A stretch of 64,000 nucleotides of DNA from CAZKWG01 sp964615375. GTDB taxonomy: Bacteria > Myxococcota_A > UBA796 > CAZKWG01. The notes below the pieces were generated by a model. It made no database searches, had not been told where the DNA came from, and saw nothing but the letters and a program-made list of their open reading frames with translations. Shown piece by piece: positions 1 to 9,024 of this stretch. The stretch covers positions 62,001-126,000 of the forward strand of contig CAZTOW010000026.1 of assembly GCA_964615375.1 (NCBI GenBank), read 5' to 3'. A program made the translations under genes and the position numbers. Numbering within the stretch: the stretch's first letter is position 1; the number at the start of each line of letters is the position of its first letter.

Positions 1-1182
<1,182 letters not shown>

Positions 1183-1185
1183 GGC

Positions 1186-1497
1186 TCAGTCCACGTAGAG
1201 GGCGCGCAGCTCGTCGCAGAGCGCGTCGCCTGTGTCCGCCTGGAGCGCCGTGAGCGCGTCGATGGTCTCCTCGCACTGGTCGAGCGCGTCGGTGAGCTCG
1301 CGCGGCTCGAGGTCGGCGCGCACCACGGCCCAGCGGTTGGTGCACTGGGACTCGAAGCGGGCGGGGCCGCGCGCGTCCACCTCTTCCCAGCCCACGGGCC
1401 AGGTGTCGAGGCACTCGCTCATGCGGGCGCGCATGACGCCACAGAGCTGCTCGCAGTGGTCCGTCTGACAGCCCGAGCCCAGGAGGCCGAGCGCCAT
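1186..1497 (-). CDS. Small Cys-rich putative lipoprotein
   Basis: Encodes about 103 residues starting MALGLLGSGCQTD, a very short hydrophobic leader ending at a Cys, followed by a polar chain with several more cysteines (CEQLC, SECLD, QCEE, LCDE). The lipobox is weak because Gly-Ser-Gly precedes the Cys. A GTG three bases upstream (1500) is an equally possible start; a GGGG at 1507-1510 would serve as ribosome site for either. The gene starts about 20 bases downstream of the 3' end of tRNA-Phe on the same strand, so the two are probably co-transcribed. No family recognised; role unknown. Confidence 0.6.
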   Translation of the reverse strand: MALGLLGSGCQTDHCEQLCGVMRARMSECLDTWPVGWEEVDARGPARFESQCTNRWAVVRADLEPRELTDALDQCEETIDALTALQADTGDALCDELRALYVD

Positions 1498-1517
1498 CAC
1501 GAACAGCCCCGTGAGAG

Positions 1518-1590
1518 TGGCCAGGGACGGGATCGAACCGCCGACACGGGGATTTTCAGTCCCCTGCTCTACCAGCTGAGCTACCTGGCC
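1518..1590 (-). tRNA. tRNA-Phe (anticodon GAA)
   Basis: Read on the minus strand, the 73-base gene begins GGCCAGG and ends CCTGGCC plus discriminator A, giving a perfect 7-bp acceptor stem. The D arm (GCTCAGCTGGTAGAGC), anticodon loop CTGAAAA with anticodon GAA at 1557-1555, and T arm GGTTCGATCC are all canonical. The CCA end is not encoded (CTC follows). It is the only tRNA found in the window. Confidence 0.97.
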
Positions 1591-1704
1591 GAATCTCACG
1601 ATGGGGCTCGTCAAGGGTTCTACACTCGACCTGCTGGATCCTGGGCTCGACGTGCTCTCGAGCTGGCGTCCGGCGACGGCGTGGTGCGTGAACCGTGGCG
1701 CCCA

Positions 1705-1731
1705 ATTATCGCGAGGGTGGGAGGGTGTCAA
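1705..1731 (-). promoter_or_regulatory. Candidate sigma-70-type promoter for tRNA-Phe
   Basis: On the minus strand a perfect -35 hexamer TTGACA (1731-1726) is followed, after 15 bases, by GATAAT (1710-1705); shifting one base gives ATAATT at 16-base spacing. This would start transcription about 100 bases upstream of the tRNA. The -35 box overlaps the start region of the divergent HAD gene. Spacing is shorter than the 17-base ideal, so confidence is moderate. Confidence 0.45.
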
Positions 1732-2364
1732 ATGCGGGCCGTGAGCTTTGACCTGGACGGCACGCTGGCCGAGGTGGGGCGCCGCAGGATCGGCCTCTGG
1801 CGCGAGCTCTTGCGCTGGCCGCGGGTGCTCGGAGCCTACGAGCCCGCCGTGCGAGCCCTCCGCGGGCGACGCCTGGAGGATCTGCCGCGCGCCCTGGAGG
1901 AGGAGATCGTGGCCCGCTCCGGCGAGCCCCCCGAGCGGGTGCGCGCCGCGCTGGAGGCGACCTTCTCCCGTCGCTGGCCCGCCCTCTTCGCTGGCGCTCA
2001 GGTCCCCGCCCCTCTGCGCGCGCTGATCGCCGCCTGCGACGCGCGCGCCCTGCCCCGGGCGGTGACCAGCGACCACCCCGCACTCGACAAGCTCGGAGCC
2101 ATGGGGCTCGACGGCTGGGCGGTGGTGATCGACTGCGGCGCGCTCGGGGCCTACAAGCCGCTCCCCGACGGGCTCTGGGCCGCCGCGGCCCAGCTCGGCG
2201 TGCCCCCCTCCGCGCTCACCCACGTCGGCGACCGCTGGGACACCGACGGCGCCGCCGCCGCCGCCGCCGGTTGCCGCTTCGTTCACGTCGAGCAGCTCTC
2301 CCGCGGCCTCCCGGACTGGCTGCTCCCACCCACCTCCGCGCCCGGCGGCGCGAATCCCGCGTGA
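1732..2364 (+). CDS. HAD-superfamily hydrolase (phosphatase-like)
   Basis: A 210-residue protein with all four HAD motifs. Motif I FDLDGTL at residues 5-11 holds the nucleophilic Asp and acid/base Asp; motif II is the Thr/Ser of AVTSDH; motif III is the Lys of AYKPLPDG; motif IV is HVGDRWDTDG. The insert after motif I is helical, as in C1-cap phosphoglycolate-phosphatase-like enzymes. The ATG at 1732 is chosen because motif I begins five codons later; the reading frame runs further upstream, but that part overlaps the tRNA on the other strand. Substrate cannot be told from sequence. The gene stands alone between tRNA-Phe and a secreted protein gene. Confidence 0.85.
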   Translation: MRAVSFDLDGTLAEVGRRRIGLWRELLRWPRVLGAYEPAVRALRGRRLEDLPRALEEEIVARSGEPPERVRAALEATFSRRWPALFAGAQVPAPLRALIAACDARALPRAVTSDHPALDKLGAMGLDGWAVVIDCGALGAYKPLPDGLWAAAAQLGVPPSALTHVGDRWDTDGAAAAAAGCRFVHVEQLSRGLPDWLLPPTSAPGGANPA

Positions 2365-2416
2365 CAGAGTCCGCTTCCATTGGATATCATCTCCGCTGAC
2401 GCAGCTCGGGAGTCCC

Positions 2417-4123
2417 ATGCCCCCCCATCTCCTGCTCCTGGCCCTGGCGGCCCCTTCCCACGCCGAGACCCACGCGCCCGGCGCGGTGATCGAGAACGCC
2501 GCCTACGTGGACATCCCGCCCGAGGGCTTCGAGGCCATCGCGTCGGTCGCCGCCGGCCTCATCCCCACCAGCCTGCCCATCGACGACGTCTCCGATGAGG
2601 GCGGGACCTGGTGCTTCAACTACGCCTTCTCGCTGTCGGGGGCCTGGGTGGCCATCGAGATGGTGGACACCACCATCACGCCGATGGACGGCTACCTGGA
2701 CGTGACGTTCACGCTGAACGTGCAGGTCAACGAGGCGACCGACCCCTTCGACCTCTACCTGGAGCTGGCCTGCATCGGGAGCGACTGCAACGGCTACGTC
2801 GCGCCCTTCCCGGTGACGGTCCACACGACGCTGGCCCTGGACGTGGTCACCGGCACCGACGGCAACCCCGCGCTGGACGCGACGGTGGGGGCGCTCGAGG
2901 TCTCCTACGACCTGGACACGGAGTCGGACATCGATCTCGGCGACTGCGCCATCGAGACGCTGCGGGACATCCTCGGCTTCTTCGGGATCGACCTCTACGG
3001 CTGGGTCATCGACCTGGTGGACGGCGAGCTGACCTCGGCCATCTCCGACCTGGGGCCCGAGCTGGAGAGCACCATCGAGGACGCCTTCGGCTCGCTGATG
3101 ATCGCGCAGGATCTGGACCTGAACGGGGTCCCGCTGCACGTCGAGCTCTACCCCTCGGATGTGCTCATCGACCCGGGCGGCGTACGGCTGGCGATGAACG
3201 GCGCGCTGAGCACGGAGACGGCGGCGGACTGCATCGCGGAGTTCGATCCGGGCGGCTCGCTGTCCACGCCCTCGGACGCCCCGGGAATTGGAGAGGCGCC
3301 GGACGGGGTCAGCGATGACTACCACGCGGCCGTGCTGCTCTCGGATGATCTCGCCAACCAGGGGCTCTACTCCCTCTGGCGGGGCGGGCTGCTCTGCTAC
3401 ACGCTGGGCGACGAGCTGGGCATCCCGCTGGACACGGGCACGGTGCTCACGCTGCTGGCGGGCGACGCCTACGACGAGCTCTTCCCGGAGAGCATGCCGG
3501 TGGGCATCCAGACCCGCCCGCGGGCCGCGCCGACCCTCTCGCTGACGGGCGATAACGACGTCAACGTCAACGTCGAGCAGCTCGGGCTCGAGCTCTACGC
3601 CGAGCTCGACGGGCGGCAGGCGCAGGTGCTGGCGCTGGACCTCGGGGTGGACGCGGGCGTGGACCTGGCGCTGGACGGGAGCACGGGCGCGCTGGGCATC
3701 GGCGTGGACCTGGGCACGGACAGCATGGACTGCTCGGTGTACGCCAACGAGTTCGTGCCGGACGCGAACGACGAGATCGCCAGCCAGTGCGCGGGCGCGC
3801 TGGGCTCCATCGCGTCCACGGCGCTGGGCGCGCTCATCTCCGATCTCAGCTTCAGCCTGCCGGCCTTCGGCACGATGGGCGTGACCGATCTCCAGACCTC
3901 GGCCGCGGGGCCCGAGGCGGACTGGCTCGGGCTCTACGCCTGGATCGGCGAGGTGGACTACGGCTCCAGCGACGGGGGCCTGGGCTGCGGCGGGACCGAC
4001 ACGGGCGGCGGCACCAGCTCGACGAGCTGCGAGGGCGGCTGCAGCGCGGGCGGGCGCGACGTGTCCCGCTGGGGCCTCCTGGCGATCCCGCTGGCGCTGG
4101 CGGCGCTGCGTCGGCGGCGCTGA
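2417..4123 (+). CDS. Secreted protein with MYXO-CTERM-like C-terminal sorting tail
   Basis: A 568-residue protein with a short signal peptide (MPPHLLLLALAAPSHA) and a long, acidic, beta-rich body without a recognised catalytic motif. The C-terminus has the tripartite sorting architecture of Myxococcota: a Thr/Gly/Cys-rich spacer (GGTDTGGG, CEGGCSAGG), a hydrophobic segment (WGLLAIPLALAAL) and a terminal basic cluster RRRR. Such proteins are thought to be processed at the Cys and held at the cell surface. Internal hydrophobic/amphipathic stretches resemble lipid-binding or beta-sandwich folds, but this is inference. Function unknown. Confidence 0.8.
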   Translation: MPPHLLLLALAAPSHAETHAPGAVIENAAYVDIPPEGFEAIASVAAGLIPTSLPIDDVSDEGGTWCFNYAFSLSGAWVAIEMVDTTITPMDGYLDVTFTLNVQVNEATDPFDLYLELACIGSDCNGYVAPFPVTVHTTLALDVVTGTDGNPALDATVGALEVSYDLDTESDIDLGDCAIETLRDILGFFGIDLYGWVIDLVDGELTSAISDLGPELESTIEDAFGSLMIAQDLDLNGVPLHVELYPSDVLIDPGGVRLAMNGALSTETAADCIAEFDPGGSLSTPSDAPGIGEAPDGVSDDYHAAVLLSDDLANQGLYSLWRGGLLCYTLGDELGIPLDTGTVLTLLAGDAYDELFPESMPVGIQTRPRAAPTLSLTGDNDVNVNVEQLGLELYAELDGRQAQVLALDLGVDAGVDLALDGSTGALGIGVDLGTDSMDCSVYANEFVPDANDEIASQCAGALGSIASTALGALISDLSFSLPAFGTMGVTDLQTSAAGPEADWLGLYAWIGEVDYGSSDGGLGCGGTDTGGGTSSTSCEGGCSAGGRDVSRWGLLAIPLALAALRRRR

Positions 4124-4125
4124 GC

Positions 4126-4674
4126 CTACAGGCCCTCGAAGACGGGGATGGCGGCGGGCCGCTCGAAGCGGACGCCGCGAAGCAGGGCCTCGCCCGCGGC
4201 CTTCCCCGCGATCATGCGATCGGGCTCGGGCGCGATCTCCAGCGACCAGACCACCTCGGGGCGGGCGAGCAGGACGGCGAAGACGTGGCTGTCCTCCGGG
4301 CGGTCGGGGACGCAGGTGGCGACGGTGACCTCGTCGGTGACGGCCAGCCCGCGGTAGCGCCCGGTGTCGAGGAAGTCCCAGGAGCAGCCGGCGCGGGAGA
4401 GCGGCTCGGTGGCGCCGATGGGCAGCGCGAGGATCTCCACGACGGCGCCCGTGTCGGCGTGCGCGGCGCGGATGCGCAGCGGGGTGTCGGCGCGGCCGGG
4501 CTCGGCGGACCAGCCCTCGGGGACGGGGACCACCAGCGGCCAGCGATCGTCCACGAAGACGCCGTCGGCGACGACGCCCGCCGGGGCGAGCTCCTCGGTG
4601 GGCTGCTCGACGACCTGCAGCGGGGGCGGCGGCGCGGGCTTGCGGCAGGCCACCCACAGCCAGAGCAGGATCAA
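4126..4674 (-). CDS. Putative lipoprotein
   Basis: A 182-residue protein starting at TTG (4674), which overlaps the TGA of the upstream enoyl-CoA hydratase-like gene as TTGA. The leader MILLWLWVAC is a minimal lipobox (WVAC) followed by the polar RKPAPPPP linker. The rest is a single soluble domain of about 150 residues with a central GTGA(V/A)VEIL segment, resembling small lipid-anchored domains of unknown function. Last gene of the meaB, decarboxylase-like, lipoprotein operon. No enzyme motif seen. Confidence 0.7.
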   Translation of the reverse strand: MILLWLWVACRKPAPPPPLQVVEQPTEELAPAGVVADGVFVDDRWPLVVPVPEGWSAEPGRADTPLRIRAAHADTGAVVEILALPIGATEPLSRAGCSWDFLDTGRYRGLAVTDEVTVATCVPDRPEDSHVFAVLLARPEVVWSLEIAPEPDRMIAGKAAGEALLRGVRFERPAAIPVFEGL

Positions 4675-5447
4675 GCCCGGCCCCGGCGCGCGCGGGCCAG
4701 GGCCTCGCGGTGGGCCTCCGCTCCCCAGAGAGAGGCGAAGAAGGCGGACTCCACCTCGGCGCTGGCCCCGCGCCCGATGGCGACGGCGGCGCGCAGGGAC
4801 TCCCGCGGGATGCGCTCCAGCTCGGCCAGCCAGGCGCGGGCGGCGATGGCGGCCTCCCCCGCGGGGGCGACCCGGTCCACGAGGCCCACGGCCTGCGCCT
4901 GATCGACGTCCAGGACCTCGGCGAAGGCCAGGAGCTGGAGGGCGCGACGGGAGCCGACCCGGCGCACGAGGCGACGACCGCCGCCCCAGCCCGGGGAGAC
5001 GCCGAGGGCCGCCTGCACGAAGCCGACGCGCGCGGTCTCGGAGGCGACGACCAGATCGCAGGTGGTGAGCAGCTCGGCGCCGCCGCCCAGGGCCGGGCCC
5101 TCCACCGCGGCCATGACCACCGCGGGCAGGTTGGCGAGGCGGTCCAGCACGGCGCTCATGTAGGCGCACATCCCGGCCCCGCCGCCCTCGTCCAGCAGGT
5201 GCGTCTGGACGGCGTGAAGGTGGCCTCCGGCGCAGAACGCCTCGGTCCCCTCCCCGCGCAGCAGGACCCCGGCGCCACGCCAGCGCTCCAGCGTGTCCAG
5301 GATGTGGCCGAGATCCGCCATCATGCCCGGCGAGACGGCGTTCCTCGCCCCCGGGCTGTCCAGCACGATCTCCGCGATCGTTCCGTGGTCCTCGAGCCTG
5401 ATCTGCCCCTCACCGCGCGGGAGCCGCGCCGGATGCCAGCCGCTCAT
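4671..5447 (-). CDS. Enoyl-CoA hydratase/isomerase-superfamily protein, ethyl/methylmalonyl-CoA decarboxylase-like
   Basis: A 258-residue crotonase-fold protein. Oxyanion-hole segments are FCAGGHL and ALGGGAEL. The first hydratase glutamate is kept (Glu of GGGAELLTTCD) but the second, normally in FGQPE, is replaced by Gln in GFVQAALGVSPGWGG. That segment resembles the ethylmalonyl-CoA decarboxylase (ECHDC1) type, remembered as FVHKEMGI.PSWGG, more than a true hydratase. The start ATG overlaps the stop of the upstream MeaB gene (ATGA), so the two are translationally coupled. The likely job is decarboxylating mis-formed ethylmalonyl- or methylmalonyl-CoA (metabolite repair). Superfamily is certain; the decarboxylase assignment is inference from the missing Glu and the MeaB neighbour. 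Confidence 0.8.
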   Translation of the reverse strand: MSGWHPARLPRGEGQIRLEDHGTIAEIVLDSPGARNAVSPGMMADLGHILDTLERWRGAGVLLRGEGTEAFCAGGHLHAVQTHLLDEGGGAGMCAYMSAVLDRLANLPAVVMAAVEGPALGGGAELLTTCDLVVASETARVGFVQAALGVSPGWGGGRRLVRRVGSRRALQLLAFAEVLDVDQAQAVGLVDRVAPAGEAAIAARAWLAELERIPRESLRAAVAIGRGASAEVESAFFASLWGAEAHREALARARRGRA

Positions 5448-6445
5448 CCCCCCTCCTCTCCAGCCAGGAGGGAGCGCCGCGCCCCCTCGTCGGTCCAGCG
5501 CGCCGCGGCCAGGGCAGGATCCTCCGCCCCCTCGCGCAGCGCGCGCTCCAGCGCCGAGCCCCTCAGCGCCGTCCTCGCCCGATCCCGGGCGTCCTCGGCC
5601 ACGAGATCCAGGAAGGTGCGGACGTGGCCCGAGGCCCTCCGCTCCCGCCACACCGCGCGCCCCTCCCCCTGGCACCAGGCGCCGTGGGCGGCGACGGCCG
5701 CGACGACCTCGTCGATGCCGCGCCCCTCGGCGGCGCTGGCGCAGAGCACCGGGACCTCCCAGCGGGGGCCGGGCTCGCGGTCGAGGCCGTCGAGGTGGAC
5801 CATGAGCTCGAGCTCGCGGCGGAGCAGATCGGCGCCGGGCCGGTCGGCCTTGTTGACCACGAAGACGTCGGCGACCTCCAGCAGCCCGGCCTTCATGGTC
5901 TGAACCACGTCGCCGCTCTCCGGGGTCAGGACCACGGCGACCGTGTCGGCCACCTCCATGACGGAGAGCTCGGACTGGCCCACGCCCACGGTCTCGACGA
6001 GCACGAGGTCGTAGCCACAGGCGTCCAGCAGATCGACGACCTGCCCCGCGGCGCGGGAGAGCCCGCCCAGGTGGCCCCGGCTGGCCAGGGACCGGATGAA
6101 GACGCCCTGATCGGAGGCGTGGGCCTCCATACGCAGGCGGTCTCCGAGGATCGCGCCGCCGCTGAAGGGGCTGGAGGGGTCCACGGCCACCACCCCGACC
6201 CGCGCCCCGCGCTCGCGGCCGGCGCGGATGAGGCGGTTGACCAGGGTGCTCTTCCCCGCCCCGGGGGGGCCGGTCACGCCGATGACGTGCGGGAGCCCCG
6301 GCCGCTCACGGCGCCTGCAGGGGAGCGTGGCGACCCGACTGGCGACGCCGGCCGCGCGGCCCTCCACCAGGGAGATGGCCCGCGCGAGGGCGCGACGGTC
6401 GCCCGCGAGGGCCTGCGCGAAGACATTGTCCTGGCTCTGAGACAC
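5444..6445 (-). CDS. meaB: MeaB/ArgK-family GTPase, methylmalonyl-CoA mutase chaperone
   Basis: A 333-residue G3E GTPase. Walker A is GPPGAGKST, the switch region is VDPSSPFSGGAILGDRLRM, Walker B is ETVGVGQSE, and the guanine-specificity motif is NKAD. These are diagnostic for MeaB/ArgK. It protects and reactivates adenosylcobalamin-dependent acyl-CoA mutases by gating cofactor loading. No mutase gene lies in this window, so the partner must be elsewhere. First gene of a three-gene minus-strand operon with the decarboxylase-like crotonase and a lipoprotein. Confidence 0.93.
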   Translation of the reverse strand: MSQSQDNVFAQALAGDRRALARAISLVEGRAAGVASRVATLPCRRRERPGLPHVIGVTGPPGAGKSTLVNRLIRAGRERGARVGVVAVDPSSPFSGGAILGDRLRMEAHASDQGVFIRSLASRGHLGGLSRAAGQVVDLLDACGYDLVLVETVGVGQSELSVMEVADTVAVVLTPESGDVVQTMKAGLLEVADVFVVNKADRPGADLLRRELELMVHLDGLDREPGPRWEVPVLCASAAEGRGIDEVVAAVAAHGAWCQGEGRAVWRERRASGHVRTFLDLVAEDARDRARTALRGSALERALREGAEDPALAAARWTDEGARRSLLAGEEGG

Positions 6446-6508
6446 GCGCAGGTCTTAACCGGCTGCCGCCGCGCAGGTGACCGGCTATCTTGAGCCGAGG
6501 AGGTGCGG

Positions 6509-6988
6509 ATGAGGCTCTGGCTCGGGTCGATGGCGCTGCTCGCGGCGTGTGGAGAGGATCTTGGCGAGGCGACCGCGACAGGCTCGGTGGGCGGCCAGGA
6601 GCTGCAGGTCGCCGCCGCCTACTGGGGTGGCCCCTTCGTGGTGATCACGGATCAGGACTGGCCCTGCCTGGAGATGGGCTGGGTGAACCGCTACTACGAG
6701 GAGGAGGAGCCCCCGGTCGAGGACGACATGGTCTCCCTGCAGTTCACCTTCGACCAGTCGGACGTGGTCAACGGCTACTACGACGTGGCCGGCGGGCAGC
6801 AGGTGAGCGTGCGCTTCCTGGTGGTGCAGGACGGCGTGTTCACCATCGAGAAGGGGCGATCCGGCCAGCTCCAGATCGACGAGATCACGGGCAAGGACGA
6901 GGTGATCGGCAGCTACGCCATCAGCTTCGACTCGGGCTCTATCGAGGGGGAGTTCACCGTCCCCTACTGCACGAACCTGAAGGGCTGA
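6509..6988 (+). CDS. Small putative lipoprotein
   Basis: A 159-residue protein with signal MRLWLGSMALLAACGED (lipobox LAAC). An AGGAGG at 6498-6503 sits five bases before the ATG at 6509 and decides against the GTG six bases upstream. The mature chain is beta-rich with alternating acidic and aromatic residues, and no known motif was recognised. Its stop codon abuts the convergent flavoprotein gene. Function unknown. Confidence 0.7.
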   Translation: MRLWLGSMALLAACGEDLGEATATGSVGGQELQVAAAYWGGPFVVITDQDWPCLEMGWVNRYYEEEEPPVEDDMVSLQFTFDQSDVVNGYYDVAGGQQVSVRFLVVQDGVFTIEKGRSGQLQIDEITGKDEVIGSYAISFDSGSIEGEFTVPYCTNLKG

Positions 6989-8305
6989 TCAGCGCTCGAC
7001 GAAGCGCGTGATGTGCGCGTCGAGATCCTCGAGCAGGATGGGCGGATCGGTGAAGGCCCGGTGGACCTCTCGCTGATCTGGGCTCTCCTCGTCCCGGTAG
7101 ATCCCGGCCACGCCGAGCTCCTCGGCCGGGTCGAGCGGGGCGAAGATCCCGGTGCGCCCGACCAGCACGACGCCGAGCTCGCGGAAGCGCAGCAGCAGGC
7201 GGCGGAGCCGGGAGTGGGTCACGCGGCCCCAGACCGGGACCTGCTCGGGCAGGGCCTCGACCTGGATGCTCTCGGGGGCGAAGTCGCCGATGCCGATCTG
7301 GCGCGCGCTGGCGATGAAGCGGTCGGAGACCAGCTTGGGCGGCGGGGTCTCCTGCCCCTCGCCCAGCAGCGCGTGGAAGACGGCCAGATCCTGGCTGCCC
7401 ACGGGGCGGACGACGCGGAAGAAGGGGGCGCTCTGGTCGAGCACATGGATCTCGGCGGGCAGCGCGCTCGTGTCGCCCTGCATGGAGACCTGGAGGCTCT
7501 GGCGGGTGTTCAGCGTGCTCGCGTCCACCCGCATGCCGGAGTCCGCGGCCTCCCCGAGCCAGCGCACCACGGCGGCGGGCGTGCGCGCGACCCAGAGGGG
7601 GCCGTCCACGGGGAGCTCACCGTCGGTGGTCTGAACGGCGACCACCTTGCCCTGGGAGCTGCGCAGCCCGGTGACCCGGGCGCCGAGCCGGATCTCTCCG
7701 CCGCTCTCGCGCACGAGGCGCTCCGCCTGGCTGATCGCGCTGGCCTCCCCGCCGGCCACCATCATCGCCGGGACATCGGCGACCGCGTGGAACTGGCGGG
7801 CCACGGTCACGGAGAGCTCGTCGCCGGGGAGCCCCCAGCGGCGCTCGCCATAGGAGCGGTAGAGCGCGTCGTAGGCCACCGCGCCCATGCGCCGCACGAC
7901 CCAGTCGCGGTAGGAGCGCTCCTCGGTGCCGCTGCCCACGAGCTGGCGGGTGGCGTTGCGCATGCGCGAGCTCACCCAGGTGCGCGCGGCCTCGGGGAGC
8001 TTCGTCGCGGGGAAGAGGGTCGGCACCACGGCCCGGGAGAGCGGGAGCGTGTGCAGCTTCCCGCCGAGGGCGACGGCGCGATCCACCTGGGGAAAGTCCG
8101 CCAGGGGGCCGAGCACGCGCTCGACGAGCTCACGCGACTCGGGGCGAACGCGCAGGCGCCCCGTCCCCTGAGGCAGCGTGGGGAGCCCGCGCCCCGAGGG
8201 CGTGGACGCCTCGGTGAGCAGGGTCACCTCGTGCCCGCCGGTCGCGAGCGCCGCCGCGGCCCGCAGGGCGTCCGGGCCGATGCCGATAACGATCCGCTTT
8301 CCCAT
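6989..8305 (-). CDS. FAD-dependent amine-oxidase/protoporphyrinogen-oxidase-like protein
   Basis: A 438-residue protein. The N-terminus MGKRIVIGIGPDALRAAAALATGGHEVTLLTE is a Rossmann dinucleotide site, but the first glycines read GIGPDA rather than GxGxxG. A second FAD-contact region follows (AERLVRESGGEIRLGARVTGL), the layout of protoporphyrinogen oxidases and related flavin amine oxidases. The mid-section YGERRWGLPGDELSV matches the conserved region before the substrate domain. ATG 8305 is preceded by AGGAAG; a longer frame exists upstream but lacks a ribosome site. Whether it is a true heme-pathway enzyme cannot be told; no other heme genes are nearby. Confidence 0.7.
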   Translation of the reverse strand: MGKRIVIGIGPDALRAAAALATGGHEVTLLTEASTPSGRGLPTLPQGTGRLRVRPESRELVERVLGPLADFPQVDRAVALGGKLHTLPLSRAVVPTLFPATKLPEAARTWVSSRMRNATRQLVGSGTEERSYRDWVVRRMGAVAYDALYRSYGERRWGLPGDELSVTVARQFHAVADVPAMMVAGGEASAISQAERLVRESGGEIRLGARVTGLRSSQGKVVAVQTTDGELPVDGPLWVARTPAAVVRWLGEAADSGMRVDASTLNTRQSLQVSMQGDTSALPAEIHVLDQSAPFFRVVRPVGSQDLAVFHALLGEGQETPPPKLVSDRFIASARQIGIGDFAPESIQVEALPEQVPVWGRVTHSRLRRLLLRFRELGVVLVGRTGIFAPLDPAEELGVAGIYRDEESPDQREVHRAFTDPPILLEDLDAHITRFVER

Positions 8306-8375
8306 CTTCCTGCTCCCGCGGCAGCGATGTTCGCACATCGGGGGCGGATGGTCCACCCCGACTCAGCGCCCCTAT

Positions 8376-8948
8376 CTACCTCTCCGCGGGCTCGATATCC
8401 ACCCCGAGATCCACCCCGAGCGCACGCGGACGGTAGAGGGTGAGCGTGGTCTCGCCGTAGGTCCGGGCCCGGTCGAGGGCGAGCCGCCCGATCTGCTCGG
8501 GCAGGGCGCGGCCAGCGCGGTGCTCCATGACGAGGAGGCGACCGACGGCGCCCTCGGCGCGCGCGACCCAGGAGACGGGGTCCTCGGCGTAAGGAGGATC
8601 GAGCAGGACGAGATCCCAGCGCCCCTCCCCGAGCGCCTGGGCGGCGTCTCCCTGGCGCACGGTGAGCTCGGGCGGCGCCAACCCCAGCTCGCGGGCGCTC
8701 TCGCGGATGCGCGCGGCGGCGGCCCGGTCCCGCTCCACGACCAGCACGGGTGAGGCCCCGCGGCTCGCGGCCTCGAAGGCCAGCAACCCCGTCCCGCCGA
8801 AGGCGTCCAGCGCGCTCCAGCCCCGCAGGTCCTGGCCCACCATGGAGAAGAGGGCCTCGCGCGCACGGCTGTGGGTGGGGCGCACGCCCTCGGAGACGTG
8901 CCGCAGCACGCGCCCGCGCAGGCTCCCCCCGGTGATGCGAACGCTCAT
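8376..8948 (-). CDS. rsmD: 16S rRNA (guanine966-N2)-methyltransferase RsmD
   Basis: A 190-residue class I SAM methyltransferase. The N-terminus SVRITGGSLRGRVL is the RsmD signature, followed by RPTHSRAREALFSM, SAM-binding motif LDAFGGTGLLAFEAASRG, and the catalytic DPPY at LVLLDPPYAED. Length is normal for the family. It methylates G966 of 16S rRNA in the assembled small subunit. The start ATG at 8948 is the one that begins directly before the conserved MxVRIxGG. It lies divergent from the gene starting at 9025 with 76 bases between. Confidence 0.93.
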   Translation of the reverse strand: MSVRITGGSLRGRVLRHVSEGVRPTHSRAREALFSMVGQDLRGWSALDAFGGTGLLAFEAASRGASPVLVVERDRAAAARIRESARELGLAPPELTVRQGDAAQALGEGRWDLVLLDPPYAEDPVSWVARAEGAVGRLLVMEHRAGRALPEQIGRLALDRARTYGETTLTLYRPRALGVDLGVDIEPAER

Positions 8949-9024
8949 GGCCGGGCCCTTATCCGACGCGGGAGAGCGCCGCCGCCCCGCCCGGGATAGG
9001 CCGCCGAAGGAGGCTGGAGCGCGC

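Noticed and set aside
1186..2418. A 410-codon minus-strand frame extending through tRNA-Phe
   Set aside because: The frame runs across the tRNA; only the last ~103 codons after the tRNA make a plausible protein.
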